Assembly (NCBI RefSeq): GCF_024586915.1
Contig: NZ_JANBVS010000014.1
Coordinates: 62,001 to 126,000 of the forward strand
Length of the DNA: 64,000 bases
Reading direction: 5' to 3'
From: Bradyrhizobium sp. SRS-191
Lineage (GTDB): Bacteria > Pseudomonadota > Alphaproteobacteria > Rhizobiales > Xanthobacteraceae
Of the stretch, positions 45,101-54,504 are shown one piece after another. Both the position numbers and the translations under genes were made by a program. Positions within the stretch are counted from its first letter, which is position 1. Each line of letters begins with the position of its first letter. Under the pieces are notes generated by a model. It searched no databases. It worked only from the letters and a program-made list of their open reading frames with translations, and was not told the DNA's origin.

Positions 45101-46867
45101 ATGGCACGCCGTCTTCCTCGCAAGGATGTCGCCATCGTCGGGCTCGGCTGGACCGGCTCGATCATGGCGCTCGAACTGTGCCGCTCCGGTCTCGACGTCG
45201 TCGCGATCGAGCGCGGACCGTGGCGCGACACCGCCACCGATTTCAACATCGGCACCGCGCCGGACGAGCTGCGCTATGCCGTCCGCCACGACATCTTCCT
45301 GCGCACGCGGCAGGAGACGCTGACGATGCGCAACAATTCGTCCCAGACGGCGCTGCCGATCCGGCGCTGGGGCAGCTTCCTGCCGGGCAACGGCGTCGGC
45401 GGCGCCGGCTCGCACTGGAACGGCCAGACCTGGCGGTTTCTGCCCGACGATTTCCGTCTGCGCAGCAAGATGATCGAACGCTACGGCGAAAAGATCATGC
45501 CGGAAGGCCACCAGATCCAGGACTGGCCGATGAGCTATGATGAGCTCGAGCCGTTCTACGACAAGTTCGAACATGTGCTGGGCATCTCCGGCAAGGCCGG
45601 CAACATCAAGGGACAGACGCAAGCGGGCGGCAATCCGTTCGAGGGCTGGCGCGAGCGCGACTATCCGACGCCGCCGATGAAGCAGGGCTACTCGCAGGAG
45701 CTGTTCACGAAGGCTGCGGCCGGCATGGGTCTGCATCCGTTCCCGCGGCCCTCGGCCAACCTGTCGTCGGCCTACACCAACCCCTACGGCTGCAGCATGG
45801 CGCCCTGCACCTATTGCGGCTTCTGCGAACGCTTCGGCTGCTCGAACTATTCGAAGTCGTCGCCGCAGACCTGCGTGCTGCCGGCGCTGGTGCGCGAGCC
45901 GAATTTCGAGGCCCGCACCGAATGCGAGGTCACCAAGGTCAAGCTGTCGGGCGACGGCAAGATGGCGACCGGCGTGATCTATGTCGACGCCAATGGCGAG
46001 GAGTGGGAGCAGCCGGCGGATCTCGTGCTGCTGTGCGCCTACGGCCTGTTCAACGTCCGCCTGATGCTGCTGTCCGGCATCGGCAAGCCCTATGATCCGC
46101 AATCGGGCGAGGGCGTGGTCGGCCGCAACTATGCCTACCAGACCGGCTCCGGCGCGACCGCCTTCTTCGACAACGTCAACTTCAATCCGTTTGCGGCGGC
46201 GGGTTCGCTCGGCGTGGCGCTCGACGACTACAACAGCGACAATTTCGATCACGGCCCGCATGGCTTCGTGGGCGGCGCCTCGATCACCAACGCCTACACC
46301 AACGGCCGGCCGATCATGTACCGGCCGACGCCGCGGGGCACGCCGACCTGGGGTTCGGCGTGGAAGAAGGCGGTGCGCGAGACCTATCAGCGCGTCACCA
46401 ATGTCGGCGCGCAGGGCAGTGTGATGAGCTATCGCGCCAACTATCTCGACCTCGATCCGACCTACAAGGATCAGCTCGGGCGCCCCTTGATGCGGATGAC
46501 GTTCGACTATCAGCCGAACGAGATCAAGATGGCCAACTGGATGGCCGAGCGCTGCGAGGAGATCGCCAAGGCGATGGGCGCCAAGACCACGCAGATCAAC
46601 CGGTTGAACACGCCCTGGAACGTCGTGCCGTATCAGAGCACGCACAACACCGGCGGCACCGTCACCGGATCGGACCCCAAGACCAGCGTGCTGAACCGGT
46701 ATCTGCAATCCTGGGACGTCTCCAACGTGTTCGTGATGGGCGCGTCGACCTTCCCGCAGAACGCCGGCTACAACCCGACGGGCACGGTGGGGGCGCTCAC
46801 CTATTGGGCGCTGGATGCCATTCAGAAAAAATATCTGAAATCTCCTGGAGCTCTGGTGCAGCAATGA
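45101..46867 (+). CDS. GMC-family flavoprotein, gluconate 2-dehydrogenase-type large subunit
   Basis: 588-aa FAD enzyme. The dinucleotide motif is VAIVGLGWTGSIMALELC, followed by the E in AIERG; the FAD loop is LPGNGVGGAGSHWNGQTWRF and the C-terminal catalytic part NTGGTVTGSDPKTSVLNRYLQSW with NAGYNPTGTVGALTYWA. There is no signal peptide, consistent with piggy-back Tat export on the small subunit. It likely oxidises gluconate, 2-ketogluconate or another aldonic acid in the periplasm and passes electrons to the cytochrome subunit encoded next (4-bp overlap). Confidence 0.92.
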   Translation: MARRLPRKDVAIVGLGWTGSIMALELCRSGLDVVAIERGPWRDTATDFNIGTAPDELRYAVRHDIFLRTRQETLTMRNNSSQTALPIRRWGSFLPGNGVGGAGSHWNGQTWRFLPDDFRLRSKMIERYGEKIMPEGHQIQDWPMSYDELEPFYDKFEHVLGISGKAGNIKGQTQAGGNPFEGWRERDYPTPPMKQGYSQELFTKAAAGMGLHPFPRPSANLSSAYTNPYGCSMAPCTYCGFCERFGCSNYSKSSPQTCVLPALVREPNFEARTECEVTKVKLSGDGKMATGVIYVDANGEEWEQPADLVLLCAYGLFNVRLMLLSGIGKPYDPQSGEGVVGRNYAYQTGSGATAFFDNVNFNPFAAAGSLGVALDDYNSDNFDHGPHGFVGGASITNAYTNGRPIMYRPTPRGTPTWGSAWKKAVRETYQRVTNVGAQGSVMSYRANYLDLDPTYKDQLGRPLMRMTFDYQPNEIKMANWMAERCEEIAKAMGAKTTQINRLNTPWNVVPYQSTHNTGGTVTGSDPKTSVLNRYLQSWDVSNVFVMGASTFPQNAGYNPTGTVGALTYWALDAIQKKYLKSPGALVQQ

Positions 46868-48129
46868 GCGCGAACATGACGAGGCACTGGACCACGCACA
46901 GACATGGGCTGCGGCATCTGCTGGCCGTCGCGCTGCTGACGATTCCGTCGGCGGCGATCGCCGATCCCGACACCTATCTCGAAGCGATGCGCGGCAGGGC
47001 GCTGGTGACGGCCGGCGACTGCGTCGCCTGCCACACCGCGCCCGGCGGCGCGCCGTTCGCCGGCGGCTTGGCGCTGCAGACCCCGTTCGGCGCGATCATG
47101 ACGCCGAACCTGACGCCGGACAACGCCACCGGCATCGGCAGCTGGAGCGCGGATGATTTCGCCCGCGCCATGCATGAGGGCAAGCGGCCGAACGGCACGC
47201 GGCTCTATCCGGCATTCCCGTATCCCTCCTACACCAAGGTGACGCGCGCGGATGCGGACGCGATCTTCGCCTATCTGCGCTCGCTCGCGCCGGTCTCGAA
47301 CGTCGTCAACCGCAACACCTTGCCGTTCCCGTTCAACATCCGGACCTCGATGCTGGCCTGGAACGCGATGTTCTTCACGCCGGGCGAGTTCAAGCCCGAT
47401 CCGGCCAAATCGGAGACCTACAACCGCGGCGCCTATCTGGTCGAAGGTCTCGGCCATTGCGGGGTCTGCCATACGCCGATGAACGCGCTCGGTGCCAACA
47501 AGGCCGACCATGCCTTCGAGGGCGGACGGATCGACAATTGGACGGCGCCGAACATCACCAACGACGCCCAGCTCGGGCTCGGCAAATGGTCGGTCGACGA
47601 CGTCGTGCAATATCTCAAGAACGGCCAGGCGCGCGGCGTCATTGCCTCCGGCCCCATGAAGGACGTGGTCGAGAACTCGACCTCCAAGATGCCGGACGAC
47701 GATCTCAAGGCCATGGCCGTCTATCTGAAGGAGCGCGGGGCGGCGGGGGGCGCGACGCCGAGTCCCGTCGCGGCCACTGACGGTCGGATGAAGGTGGGCG
47801 AGGCGATCTTCGTCGACACCTGCGCGGCCTGCCATGTCCGCAGCGGCGAGGGCATTCCGCGGGTGTTCCCGAAGCTCGCCGGTGCGACGATCGCGGTCCA
47901 GGACGATCCGGCCTCGCTGATCCACGTGGTCATCACGGGCGGGCAGGCCGCTGCCACTGCGACGCATCCGACCGCGCCAACGATGCCGTCCTTCGGCTAT
48001 CGTCTCAGCGACGAGCAGATCGCGGCCGTCGTCACCTATGTGCGCAACAGCTGGGGCAATGCCGCATCTCCGGTAACCGCGGGTGAGGTGAAGGCCGTTC
48101 GCGGCAAGGTGACGGGCGCCGCCGACTAG
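46864..48129 (+). CDS. triheme cytochrome c subunit of the dehydrogenase complex
   Basis: 421-aa protein with a signal peptide ending near AIA-DP and three haem c motifs: CVACH, CGVCH and CAACH, each in its own domain. This matches the cytochrome c subunit of alcohol, sorbitol and gluconate dehydrogenases, which reduces membrane ubiquinone. With the upstream subunits it forms a periplasm-facing complex. The Ala/Pro-rich stretch ~295-310 links domains 2 and 3. The gene overlaps the flavoprotein gene (ATGA). Confidence 0.93.
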   Translation: MSANMTRHWTTHRHGLRHLLAVALLTIPSAAIADPDTYLEAMRGRALVTAGDCVACHTAPGGAPFAGGLALQTPFGAIMTPNLTPDNATGIGSWSADDFARAMHEGKRPNGTRLYPAFPYPSYTKVTRADADAIFAYLRSLAPVSNVVNRNTLPFPFNIRTSMLAWNAMFFTPGEFKPDPAKSETYNRGAYLVEGLGHCGVCHTPMNALGANKADHAFEGGRIDNWTAPNITNDAQLGLGKWSVDDVVQYLKNGQARGVIASGPMKDVVENSTSKMPDDDLKAMAVYLKERGAAGGATPSPVAATDGRMKVGEAIFVDTCAACHVRSGEGIPRVFPKLAGATIAVQDDPASLIHVVITGGQAAATATHPTAPTMPSFGYRLSDEQIAAVVTYVRNSWGNAASPVTAGEVKAVRGKVTGAAD

Positions 48130-48196
48130 CGGCCGAGCGGCCTCCTTGCACTGGCGCGGCCCGCTACCCATCTGACGAGGCGAAGGAAATTTCGCC

Positions 48197-49231
48197 ATGT
48201 TGGACTTCACCTCAGATCTCGCCGGCGACGACCTGTCGCCGGCGCAAGCGTCGTCTGCTGCCCCGGCCGATGACCGGGCGCTGCTCGACGCCTATTCGAA
48301 TGCGGTCATCGACGTCACCGAGCGGGTCGGCCCCGCCGTCGTGCGCGTCGAAACCAGCCCAAAAGCCGGCTCCCGCGCCGAGCGCGGCGGGCTCGGCTCC
48401 GGCATCGTGATCTCCCCGGACGGGCTCGTGCTGACCAACAGCCATGTGGTCGGCAGCTCGAAGAGCATCCGGCTGCGCGATGTCGAGGGCGTCGTCACCG
48501 ATGCGCAGGTGCTCGGCGTCGATCCCGACACCGATCTCGCTTTGCTGCGCGCCAACCATGCGCGCGACCTGCGCTATGCCGCGCTCGGCAATTCCAAGAG
48601 CCTCCGGCGCGGCCAGCTCGTGGTCGCGATCGGCAATCCCCTGGGCTTCGAGTCGACCGTCACGGCCGGCGTCGTGTCGGCGCTGGGCCGCTCGATCCGT
48701 TCGGTGTCGGGCCGGATGATCGAGGACGTCATCCAGACCGATGCGGCGCTCAATCCCGGCAATTCGGGCGGCGCGCTGGTGTCGTCGTCCGCCGAGGTGA
48801 TCGGCATCAACACCGCCATCATCCAGGGCGCGCAGGGCATCTGCTTTGCGGTCGCCAGCAACACCGCGCAGTTCGTGCTGTCGGAGATCATCCGCCACGG
48901 CTACGTCCGCCGCGCCTATATCGGCGTCTCCGGCCAGACCGCGCCGGTGCCGCGGCGTCATGCCGTGCTCGCCGGTGTCGAGAACAAGATGGGCGCGCTG
49001 TTGATGCAGATCGAGCCGGACGGACCGGCGGCGCGTGCCGGCCTGCTGCCGGGCGATGTCGTGATCAAGCTCGACGGCGTCGACATCAACGGCGTCGACG
49101 ATTTGATCCGCGTGCTGGACCGCGACCGCATCGGCCGCACGGTGGCGATGGATGTGCTGCGGCTGGGGAGGTTGCGCGGCATCGACATCCATCCGGTGGA
49201 GCGCAAGCCGGCGGTGCGGCAGGCGTCTTGA
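48197..49231 (+). CDS. HtrA/DegP-like serine protease with one PDZ domain
   Basis: 344-aa S1C protease. The trypsin-like domain (~30-225) has His in VLTNSHVVGSS, Asp in DPDTDLALL and Ser in NPGNSGGALVS. One PDZ domain (~235-330) contains MGALLMQIEPDGPAARAGLLPGDVVIKLDG, quoted as GPAARAGLLPGDVVIKLDG. There is no recognisable signal peptide or anchor at the N-terminus (DFTSDLAGDDLSPAQ), so it may be cytosolic, unlike periplasmic DegP. It stands alone, 67 bp after the cytochrome gene. Confidence 0.9.
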   Translation: MLDFTSDLAGDDLSPAQASSAAPADDRALLDAYSNAVIDVTERVGPAVVRVETSPKAGSRAERGGLGSGIVISPDGLVLTNSHVVGSSKSIRLRDVEGVVTDAQVLGVDPDTDLALLRANHARDLRYAALGNSKSLRRGQLVVAIGNPLGFESTVTAGVVSALGRSIRSVSGRMIEDVIQTDAALNPGNSGGALVSSSAEVIGINTAIIQGAQGICFAVASNTAQFVLSEIIRHGYVRRAYIGVSGQTAPVPRRHAVLAGVENKMGALLMQIEPDGPAARAGLLPGDVVIKLDGVDINGVDDLIRVLDRDRIGRTVAMDVLRLGRLRGIDIHPVERKPAVRQAS

Positions 49232-49438
49232 GCGTCGTGGGACGCTGAGCCGTGGCCACACCCACCGCTGTCGTCCCGGCCTTGAGCCGGGACCCATATC
49301 CCCAGGGAGCGGTTTGAGGCAGGCTGGTCATTGGCTTTTTGCCCAACACGTCCGCCGCGGAGTATGGGTCCCGGATCGGCTCCATGCCGCGCTGGCGCGC
49401 GTCATGGCTTGTCCGGGACGACAGCGGAGTTCGTAGTC

Positions 49439-49579
49439 CGTAGGGTGGGTAAAGCGAGCGCCCGTAGGGCGGTCGTATGCCCACCGTGCATCGGCGTGCT
49501 CGACAGTCATGGTGGGCACGGCGCGAGAGAGAGTCTGGCTTGCAACGCAGCTTCGAGGCGCGCCTTTGCCCACCCTACG
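49439..49579. repeat. MITE-like element, copy 3
   Basis: Left end CGTAGGGTGGGTAAAG (one change from the other copies) and right end CTTTGCCCACCCTACG, with inner TGCCCACCGT and ATGGTGGGCAC. It directly precedes composite repeat copy B, as copy 1 precedes copy A. Confidence 0.8.
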
Positions 49580-49593
49580 GCTGCGTCGCTTGT

Positions 49594-50056
49594 GGTTGAC
49601 TTCACAGTCTCAAACAGCACGGACATAGCATCTCAGTCTCGCGGCGCATCACGCCCGAGTGCTGCGATCAGTTCGTCCCTCGCAACACGCAGAGGGCGCA
49701 GGGAATGCCGGGTGAGGGCCTCACCCATGGCCCGCCTGCGAGAAAAATGCAGGCGGCAGGTACCACAGGCAAAGCCGAACACGCCGGCATTCCCTGCGCG
49801 ATGGGTTGACGGCTGCTTCGCGATCTCCCCGGTGCGCCGGCTTGTTGGCCACCGTATCGCGACAATGCGCTTGCGCGCATTGTGCGGACCTCAGCTTCGG
49901 GAGGCCAGGACCACGCGACTTGACCGTCCGCAAGCGCCCGTTCGTCCGCACGTCCGGTGAGAACATGCTGCGAGCTCTCGCGGCCATCGCATCCCCGCCT
50001 CGCGTGTCGTGACGATCGCGCGCAACGCCCCTACTGCAGTGAGGCGGGATGCGTGG
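49594..50056. repeat. composite intergenic repeat, copy B
   Basis: Partner of 3055-3555. The core is bounded by GCGCAGGGAATGCCGG (49696-49711) and its inverted copy (49784-49799), 104 bp against 103 bp in copy A. The 3' block 49987-50031 is essentially identical to 3488-3532. The middle is more divergent and shorter. Confidence 0.75.
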
Positions 50057-50545
50057 ATAAGATCACGATTTCCGGAAAATAGCAAGTAGATTATTTTTAT
50101 CGGAAGTCAGTGCGGTGTCCTCCGCTGTCGTCCCCGGGCTTGACCCGGGACCCGGACTCCGCGGCGGGAGTGATAGAGCGATGTGATCGACGTCGGCGCG
50201 CAACAAGACAAGCCGGTGGCTATGGGTCCCGGGTCAAGCCCGGGACGACAGTTGTGGGCTTGGCGCCCTTCGGTGGCCATGCACACTCGCAGTCGCGCGG
50301 ACTCCTTTTCCTGATGCACCGAGATGCATATTCGTGATCATTGCATGCAACGGCCGCTCAAGAAATGAGCTGGCTTGCGGGTGCCTGATCGTTGCCCAGC
50401 AACCGGGCAGCATCACCAATCGTCTCAACCTGTTGAAGTAGTTCGTTCTTCTCCAAGGCCGTTGCGCCTCGTCCTATTGTACACAATGGCACACCGCTTG
50501 CTTCGTCTTCTGCGAGGCATTCTCGCGAGGAGGCAAGCGGCTGGC

Positions 50546-51232
50546 ATGGCGAACTCATCTGCAGCGGCAAGCGCCACGATCACAGCCGAGCCGGAGCCGA
50601 TCACGCTCGACCTGTCGAAGACCGCGCTCGTCATCATCGACATGCAGCGCGACTTCATGGAGCCCGGCGGCTTCGGCGAGACGCTGGGCAATGACGTGTC
50701 GCAACTGGCCCGTGCCGTGCAGCCGATCGCCAACGTGCTGGCGGCGGCGCGCAAGACCGGCATGCTCGTCATCCATACGCGCGAGGGCCACGAGCCGGAT
50801 CTCTCCGACGCGCCGCCGGCCAAGGTCGAACGCGGCGCTCCCTCTCTCCGCATCGGCGATCCCGGACCGATGGGGCGCATCCTCATTCGCGGCGAGGCCG
50901 GGCACGACATCATTCCCGCGCTCTATCCCACCGACGGCGAGGTCGTCATCGACAAGCCGGGCAAGGGTGCGTTCTACGCCACCGAGATGGGCGACGTGCT
51001 GAAGCATCACGGCGTCGAGAACCTGCTGGTGTGCGGCGTCACCACCGAGGTCTGCGTCAACACCACCGTGCGCGAGGCCAATGACCGCGGCTATCGCTGC
51101 GTCGTCATCTCCGATGGCTGCGCGTCCTACTTCCCGGAATTCCACGAGATGGGCCTGAAGATGATCAAGGCCCAGGGCGGCATCTTCGGCTGGGTCGCGG
51201 ACTCCTCCGCGGTGCTGAAGGCCATGGTCTGA
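50546..51232 (+). CDS. isochorismatase-family cysteine hydrolase
   Basis: 228-aa hydrolase. The triad is Asp in [14 protein letters not shown], Lys in [13 protein letters not shown] and Cys in [18 protein letters not shown]. Members hydrolyse amides such as biuret, ureidoacrylate or carbamoylsarcosine, and the cis-peptide VTTE is usual. The sequence is closest in style to biuret/ureidoacrylate hydrolases, but this is not proven. ATG 50546 is used with AGGAGG 12 bases upstream; an ATG at 50486 would add a basic N-terminus. A nucleobase-type permease gene follows 72 bp later. Confidence 0.85.
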   Translation: MANSSAAASATITAEPEPITLDLSKTALVIIDMQRDFMEPGGFGETLGNDVSQLARAVQPIANVLAAARKTGMLVIHTREGHEPDLSDAPPAKVERGAPSLRIGDPGPMGRILIRGEAGHDIIPALYPTDGEVVIDKPGKGAFYATEMGDVLKHHGVENLLVCGVTTEVCVNTTVREANDRGYRCVVISDGCASYFPEFHEMGLKMIKAQGGIFGWVADSSAVLKAMV

Positions 51233-51304
51233 GAGGCGAGTGAGAGATCTGAGACGGATGAGTTCGATCATGTAGTCGCTGACGGCAAACAGGGGAGCAA
51301 GGCG

Positions 51305-52948
51305 ATGAGCGGAAGCGGGACGACAAGCTCGGTCAAGGCGGATTTCAAGCCGGTGCTCTGGACACCGGGCGATTGGAACGCGTTTTTCGGTTTCGGCACC
51401 AACATCCTCGTCAACATGCTCGTTCTCACCGGGCTGTTGCGCTTCGTCCTGAAGATGCCGGACAGCCTGGTGTTCGGCCGCATCCTGCCGGCGCTCGGCC
51501 TCATGATGTGCCTGTCGACCCTCTACTACGCGTGGCTCGCTTATCGGCTGGCGCAGAAGACCGGGCGGACCGACGTCTGTGCGCTGCCCTCCGGCGTTAG
51601 CGTGCCGCACATGTTCATCGTCACCTTCGTGATCATGCTGCCGATCACCTTGAAAACCGGCGATCCCCTGAAGGGCTGGTCGGCCGGCCTGGTCTGGGTG
51701 TTCTTCCAGAGCTTCATCCTGATGATCGGCGGCTTCGTCGCGCCGTTCATCCGCAAGATCACGCCGCGCGCGGCGCTGCTTGGCACGCTCGCCGGCGTCT
51801 CCGTCACCTTCATCTCGATGCGCCCGGCATTGGAGATGTACATGACGCCGCAGATCGGCCTCGTCTGCTTCGCGATCATTCTCGTCAGCTGGTTCGGCGG
51901 CGTGAAATATCCGAAGGGCCTGCCGGCGGGCCTCGTGGCGATCGCCGTCGGCATGATCATCGCCTGGGGCTCGAACCTGTTCGGCCTCGGCCTCGGCGGG
52001 CTCAGCGTCAAGGGCGTCGGCGATGCCTTCGCGAGCTTCGGCTTCTCGGTGCCGCTGCCGGCGTTCGGCACTGTCTTCTCCGGCTTCGAATATCTGGGGA
52101 TCATCCTGGTGACCGCGATCCCGTTCGGCATCTATGACCTAGTCGAGGCCATGGACAATGTCGAGAGCGCGGAAGCGGCGGGCGACGAATATCCGACCAC
52201 GCGCGTGTTGACCGCCGACGGCATCGTCAGCCTGATCGGCTGCATGATGGGCAACCCGTTCATCAACGCTGTCTATATCGGCCATCCCGGCTGGAAGGCG
52301 ATGGGCGGCCGCATCGGCTATTCGGCGGCCACCGGACTGATGGTGATCGTGCTGTCCTGGCTCGGCATCATCTCGGTGCTGCTGGCGCTGGTGCCGGTCG
52401 TCGCGATCTCGCCGATCCTGCTCTATATCGGCATGCTGATCGGCGCGCAGGCGTTCCAGACCACGCCGGTGAAACATGCGCCGGCGATCGTGCTCGCCTT
52501 CACGCCGCATCTTGCCGCCTGGGCCAAGCTGCAGATCGACACCATGCTGGCGTCCACGGTGACCGCGGCGCAGGCGGTCGGCGGCCTCGCGGCCGACAAG
52601 GTCGATGCGGTCAAGACCGCGGCAATCGCGGCGCTGCCGCAGCAGGGGGTGCTGTATCACGGCCTCGAGGTGATGGGCGGCGGCTCGATCCTCGCCGGCC
52701 TCGTGCTCGGCGCGATCGGCGTGTTCGTGATCGAGCGCGACTTCACCAAGGCGGCAGCGTTCGCGCTCGCGGGCGCGGTCATGACGTTCTTCGGCTTCAT
52801 GCACGGCGAGGCCGTCGGCATCGGCGTGACCCCGGCGGTGGCGCTGGCCTATGTCGTGGTCGCGGGCGGACTCTTTGCTCTGGGACGGCTCGGCATGTCC
52901 GAGAGCTACGTGCCGCATGCCGACATGCAAGCGGCGCCGGCGGAGTAG
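51305..52948 (+). CDS. NCS2-type (nucleobase/ascorbate) permease
   Basis: 547-aa inner-membrane transporter with 12 to 14 hydrophobic segments. The start (FFGFGTNILVNMLVLTGLLR) and the NCS2-like core (ALPSGVSVPHMFIVTFV; SRITADG-like TRVLTADGIVSLIGCMMGNPF; NAVYIGHPGWKAMGGRIGYS) resemble AzgA/xanthine-type carriers. An extra hydrophilic Ala-rich insertion (~415-450) precedes the last helices. With the neighbouring amidohydrolase it suggests uptake and breakdown of a nitrogen-rich heterocycle; the substrate is unknown. Confidence 0.8.
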   Translation: MSGSGTTSSVKADFKPVLWTPGDWNAFFGFGTNILVNMLVLTGLLRFVLKMPDSLVFGRILPALGLMMCLSTLYYAWLAYRLAQKTGRTDVCALPSGVSVPHMFIVTFVIMLPITLKTGDPLKGWSAGLVWVFFQSFILMIGGFVAPFIRKITPRAALLGTLAGVSVTFISMRPALEMYMTPQIGLVCFAIILVSWFGGVKYPKGLPAGLVAIAVGMIIAWGSNLFGLGLGGLSVKGVGDAFASFGFSVPLPAFGTVFSGFEYLGIILVTAIPFGIYDLVEAMDNVESAEAAGDEYPTTRVLTADGIVSLIGCMMGNPFINAVYIGHPGWKAMGGRIGYSAATGLMVIVLSWLGIISVLLALVPVVAISPILLYIGMLIGAQAFQTTPVKHAPAIVLAFTPHLAAWAKLQIDTMLASTVTAAQAVGGLAADKVDAVKTAAIAALPQQGVLYHGLEVMGGGSILAGLVLGAIGVFVIERDFTKAAAFALAGAVMTFFGFMHGEAVGIGVTPAVALAYVVVAGGLFALGRLGMSESYVPHADMQAAPAE

Positions 52949-53371
52949 GTCGGCTGCGGCACGAAAGCTAATTCGTGCCCCGTCATGCCCGGGCTTGTCC
53001 CGGGCATCCACGTCGTTCCCGGAATGCCGCACGACGTGGATGGCCGGGACAAGCCCGGCCATGACGACCTGGAGACAGGCGAGTGCCAAGTTTGCCCTGT
53101 CGTAATCGATCGCCGGCGTAGTGGGGAAGGCAATCGCGTATGGCCCGGCCTTCGTTCGGGGCCTCATGGTTCGAGACGCGCCGAAGTCGGCGCTCCTCAC
53201 CATGAGGGTTGAGAATCCCGCCGCGAAAAAGGCCTCGTCCTGAGGAGCCCGCCGGAGGCGGGCGTCTCGAAGGACGGTCGGGGGCACGCTGCCGGCTGCG
53301 AGCTTTGCTCATATGCGATAGCCCGGGCGCTCCTACTTGCGTTCGCGAGACGCCGGTTCTGTTTCCGACGG
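52949..53371. repeat. gene-free interval with two palindromic repeat families
   Basis: 423 bp. Bases 52981-53016 and 53031-53066 are near-perfect 36-bp inverted arms (starting CGTCATGCCCGGGCTTGTCC) with a 14-bp loop. From about 53160 to 53290 a second family occurs, with CTCATGGTTCGAGACGCGCC, CTCACCATGAGG and CGTCTCGAAGGACG. No gene is supported. Confidence 0.75.
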
Positions 53372-53983
53372 TCATCCCGGCGGCTGATCGAGATAGTAGC
53401 GCAGCAGGTCCTGGCCGGGCTCCGACAGCCACTCGGCCGCGCCGGTGACATAACCCTCGATCAAGCCGCTGGTCCCGATCAGATAGGTGATCGGCATCGC
53501 CGGGGTGGCGAAGATCGAGGCCTCGGTGTTGGCCGGATTGGTCGCCTGTGCATGCGGATCGGCGAAGGAGGAGCGGGGCATCGCGATCGCTTCCGCATAG
53601 CGGCGGATCGTCTTGATGTCGCGCCGATCGGTGCAGATTGTCCAGACATCGAGCGCCGGCATCCGCGCGCGCTCCAGCGCGGCCAGCGTCGGCAGGTCGA
53701 TCTTGCAGGCCGCGCACCATGTGGCCCAGAGATTGACCAGCGTGACATGGCCGGGCTTGGGCGCGAGCATCACGTCCTTGCCGCTCATGTCCTGCAGCTT
53801 GAGCGGCGGCAGCGGGTTGCGCGGCCGTTCGACGATGAACTGGCTGCGGCCGCTGCGGAACATCGGCGGCCGCGGATCATCAGCCGCGGCACGGACACGC
53901 GGCGTCGATATGAGTAGGGTGGTCGCAGCTCCGAGCAGTGCTGCACGGCGCGTGAGCGCGCAGGAGGACACGGACTCAGCCAT
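53372..53983 (-). CDS. periplasmic TlpA-like thioredoxin-fold protein
   Basis: 203-aa thiol-disulfide protein. A Tat-like signal (LTRRAALLGAATTLLISTPRVRA, quoted as TRRAALLGAATTLLI) is followed by a TlpA/ResA-type domain with the redox motif WATWCAACK and the cis-Pro segment ATPAMPITYLIG. Such proteins reduce periplasmic disulfides; in sulfur-oxidation clusters the equivalent (SoxW/SoxS) keeps SoxY reduced. It overlaps the dsrE-like gene by 8 bp and lies near the sox operon, which makes that role plausible. Confidence 0.85.
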   Translation of the reverse strand: MAESVSSCALTRRAALLGAATTLLISTPRVRAAADDPRPPMFRSGRSQFIVERPRNPLPPLKLQDMSGKDVMLAPKPGHVTLVNLWATWCAACKIDLPTLAALERARMPALDVWTICTDRRDIKTIRRYAEAIAMPRSSFADPHAQATNPANTEASIFATPAMPITYLIGTSGLIEGYVTGAAEWLSEPGQDLLRYYLDQPPG

Positions 53984-54440
53984 GGATGTAGGACCAGCCC
54001 TTGCGCTGCAGCTCGACGACACGGCCGATGCCGAACGGCACCAGCTTCGCGCCGTCGATCAGCTGGATGGTCAGGTTCTCCTTGCTCTCGGCAATCGCCT
54101 TCGACGAGGCGCACATGCTGAAGCCGATATGCGGATACATCTGGCGCAGCGTGGCGATCGGCTCCTTCAACGGCGACTTGTCGTCGCGAAGCACATCTAT
54201 GCCGCTGCCATTGGCGACGACCTCGATGATGGGCGTCTGTCCGAGACTGGCGAAATGCCGCGTCAGATTACCCGAATAGCTGATGGCGTGGCCCATCACG
54301 TGCGGATCGTTGCGGTCGATCAGGATGACGATGCCGGCGTGATGCTGGGCGACGGCCGGCACGGCGGGGGCTGGAGCGCCGAGGGCCGTCGCGCCAGCCA
54401 GGAAGCCGCGGCGCGACAGGTCTTGAACAGGTTCGCTCAT
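53976..54440 (-). CDS. exported DsrE/DsrF-like protein
   Basis: 154-aa protein with a Tat-type signal (DLSRRGFLAGATALGAPAPA) and a DsrE-like fold (IVILIDRNDPHVMGHAISYSG; IGFSMCASSKAIAESKENL). DsrE-family proteins carry sulfur as a persulfide on a Cys; the Cys in GFSMCASS is the likely site. Export to the periplasm is unusual for DsrE, which is normally cytosolic. It lies between the doxX-like and tlpA-like genes. Confidence 0.82.
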   Translation of the reverse strand: MSEPVQDLSRRGFLAGATALGAPAPAVPAVAQHHAGIVILIDRNDPHVMGHAISYSGNLTRHFASLGQTPIIEVVANGSGIDVLRDDKSPLKEPIATLRQMYPHIGFSMCASSKAIAESKENLTIQLIDGAKLVPFGIGRVVELQRKGWSYIHG

Positions 54441-54504
54441 CGCTACTTTCTTGTCGCAAGGGAAACCGTCGGCCGTGGCAATTCCAAGGCCTTTGGTGGC
54501 CGGG

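Larger units (their letters stand above)
49232..50545. other. 1.3-kb gene-free interval made mostly of repeats
   Basis: Contains a REP-like palindrome (49269-49297), MITE-like copy 3 (49439-49579), composite repeat copy B (to ~50056), and an inverted pair of REP-like units (50127-50152 and 50224-50252). Short frames here show no family resemblance. The last ~200 bp should hold the isochorismatase promoter. Confidence 0.7.
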
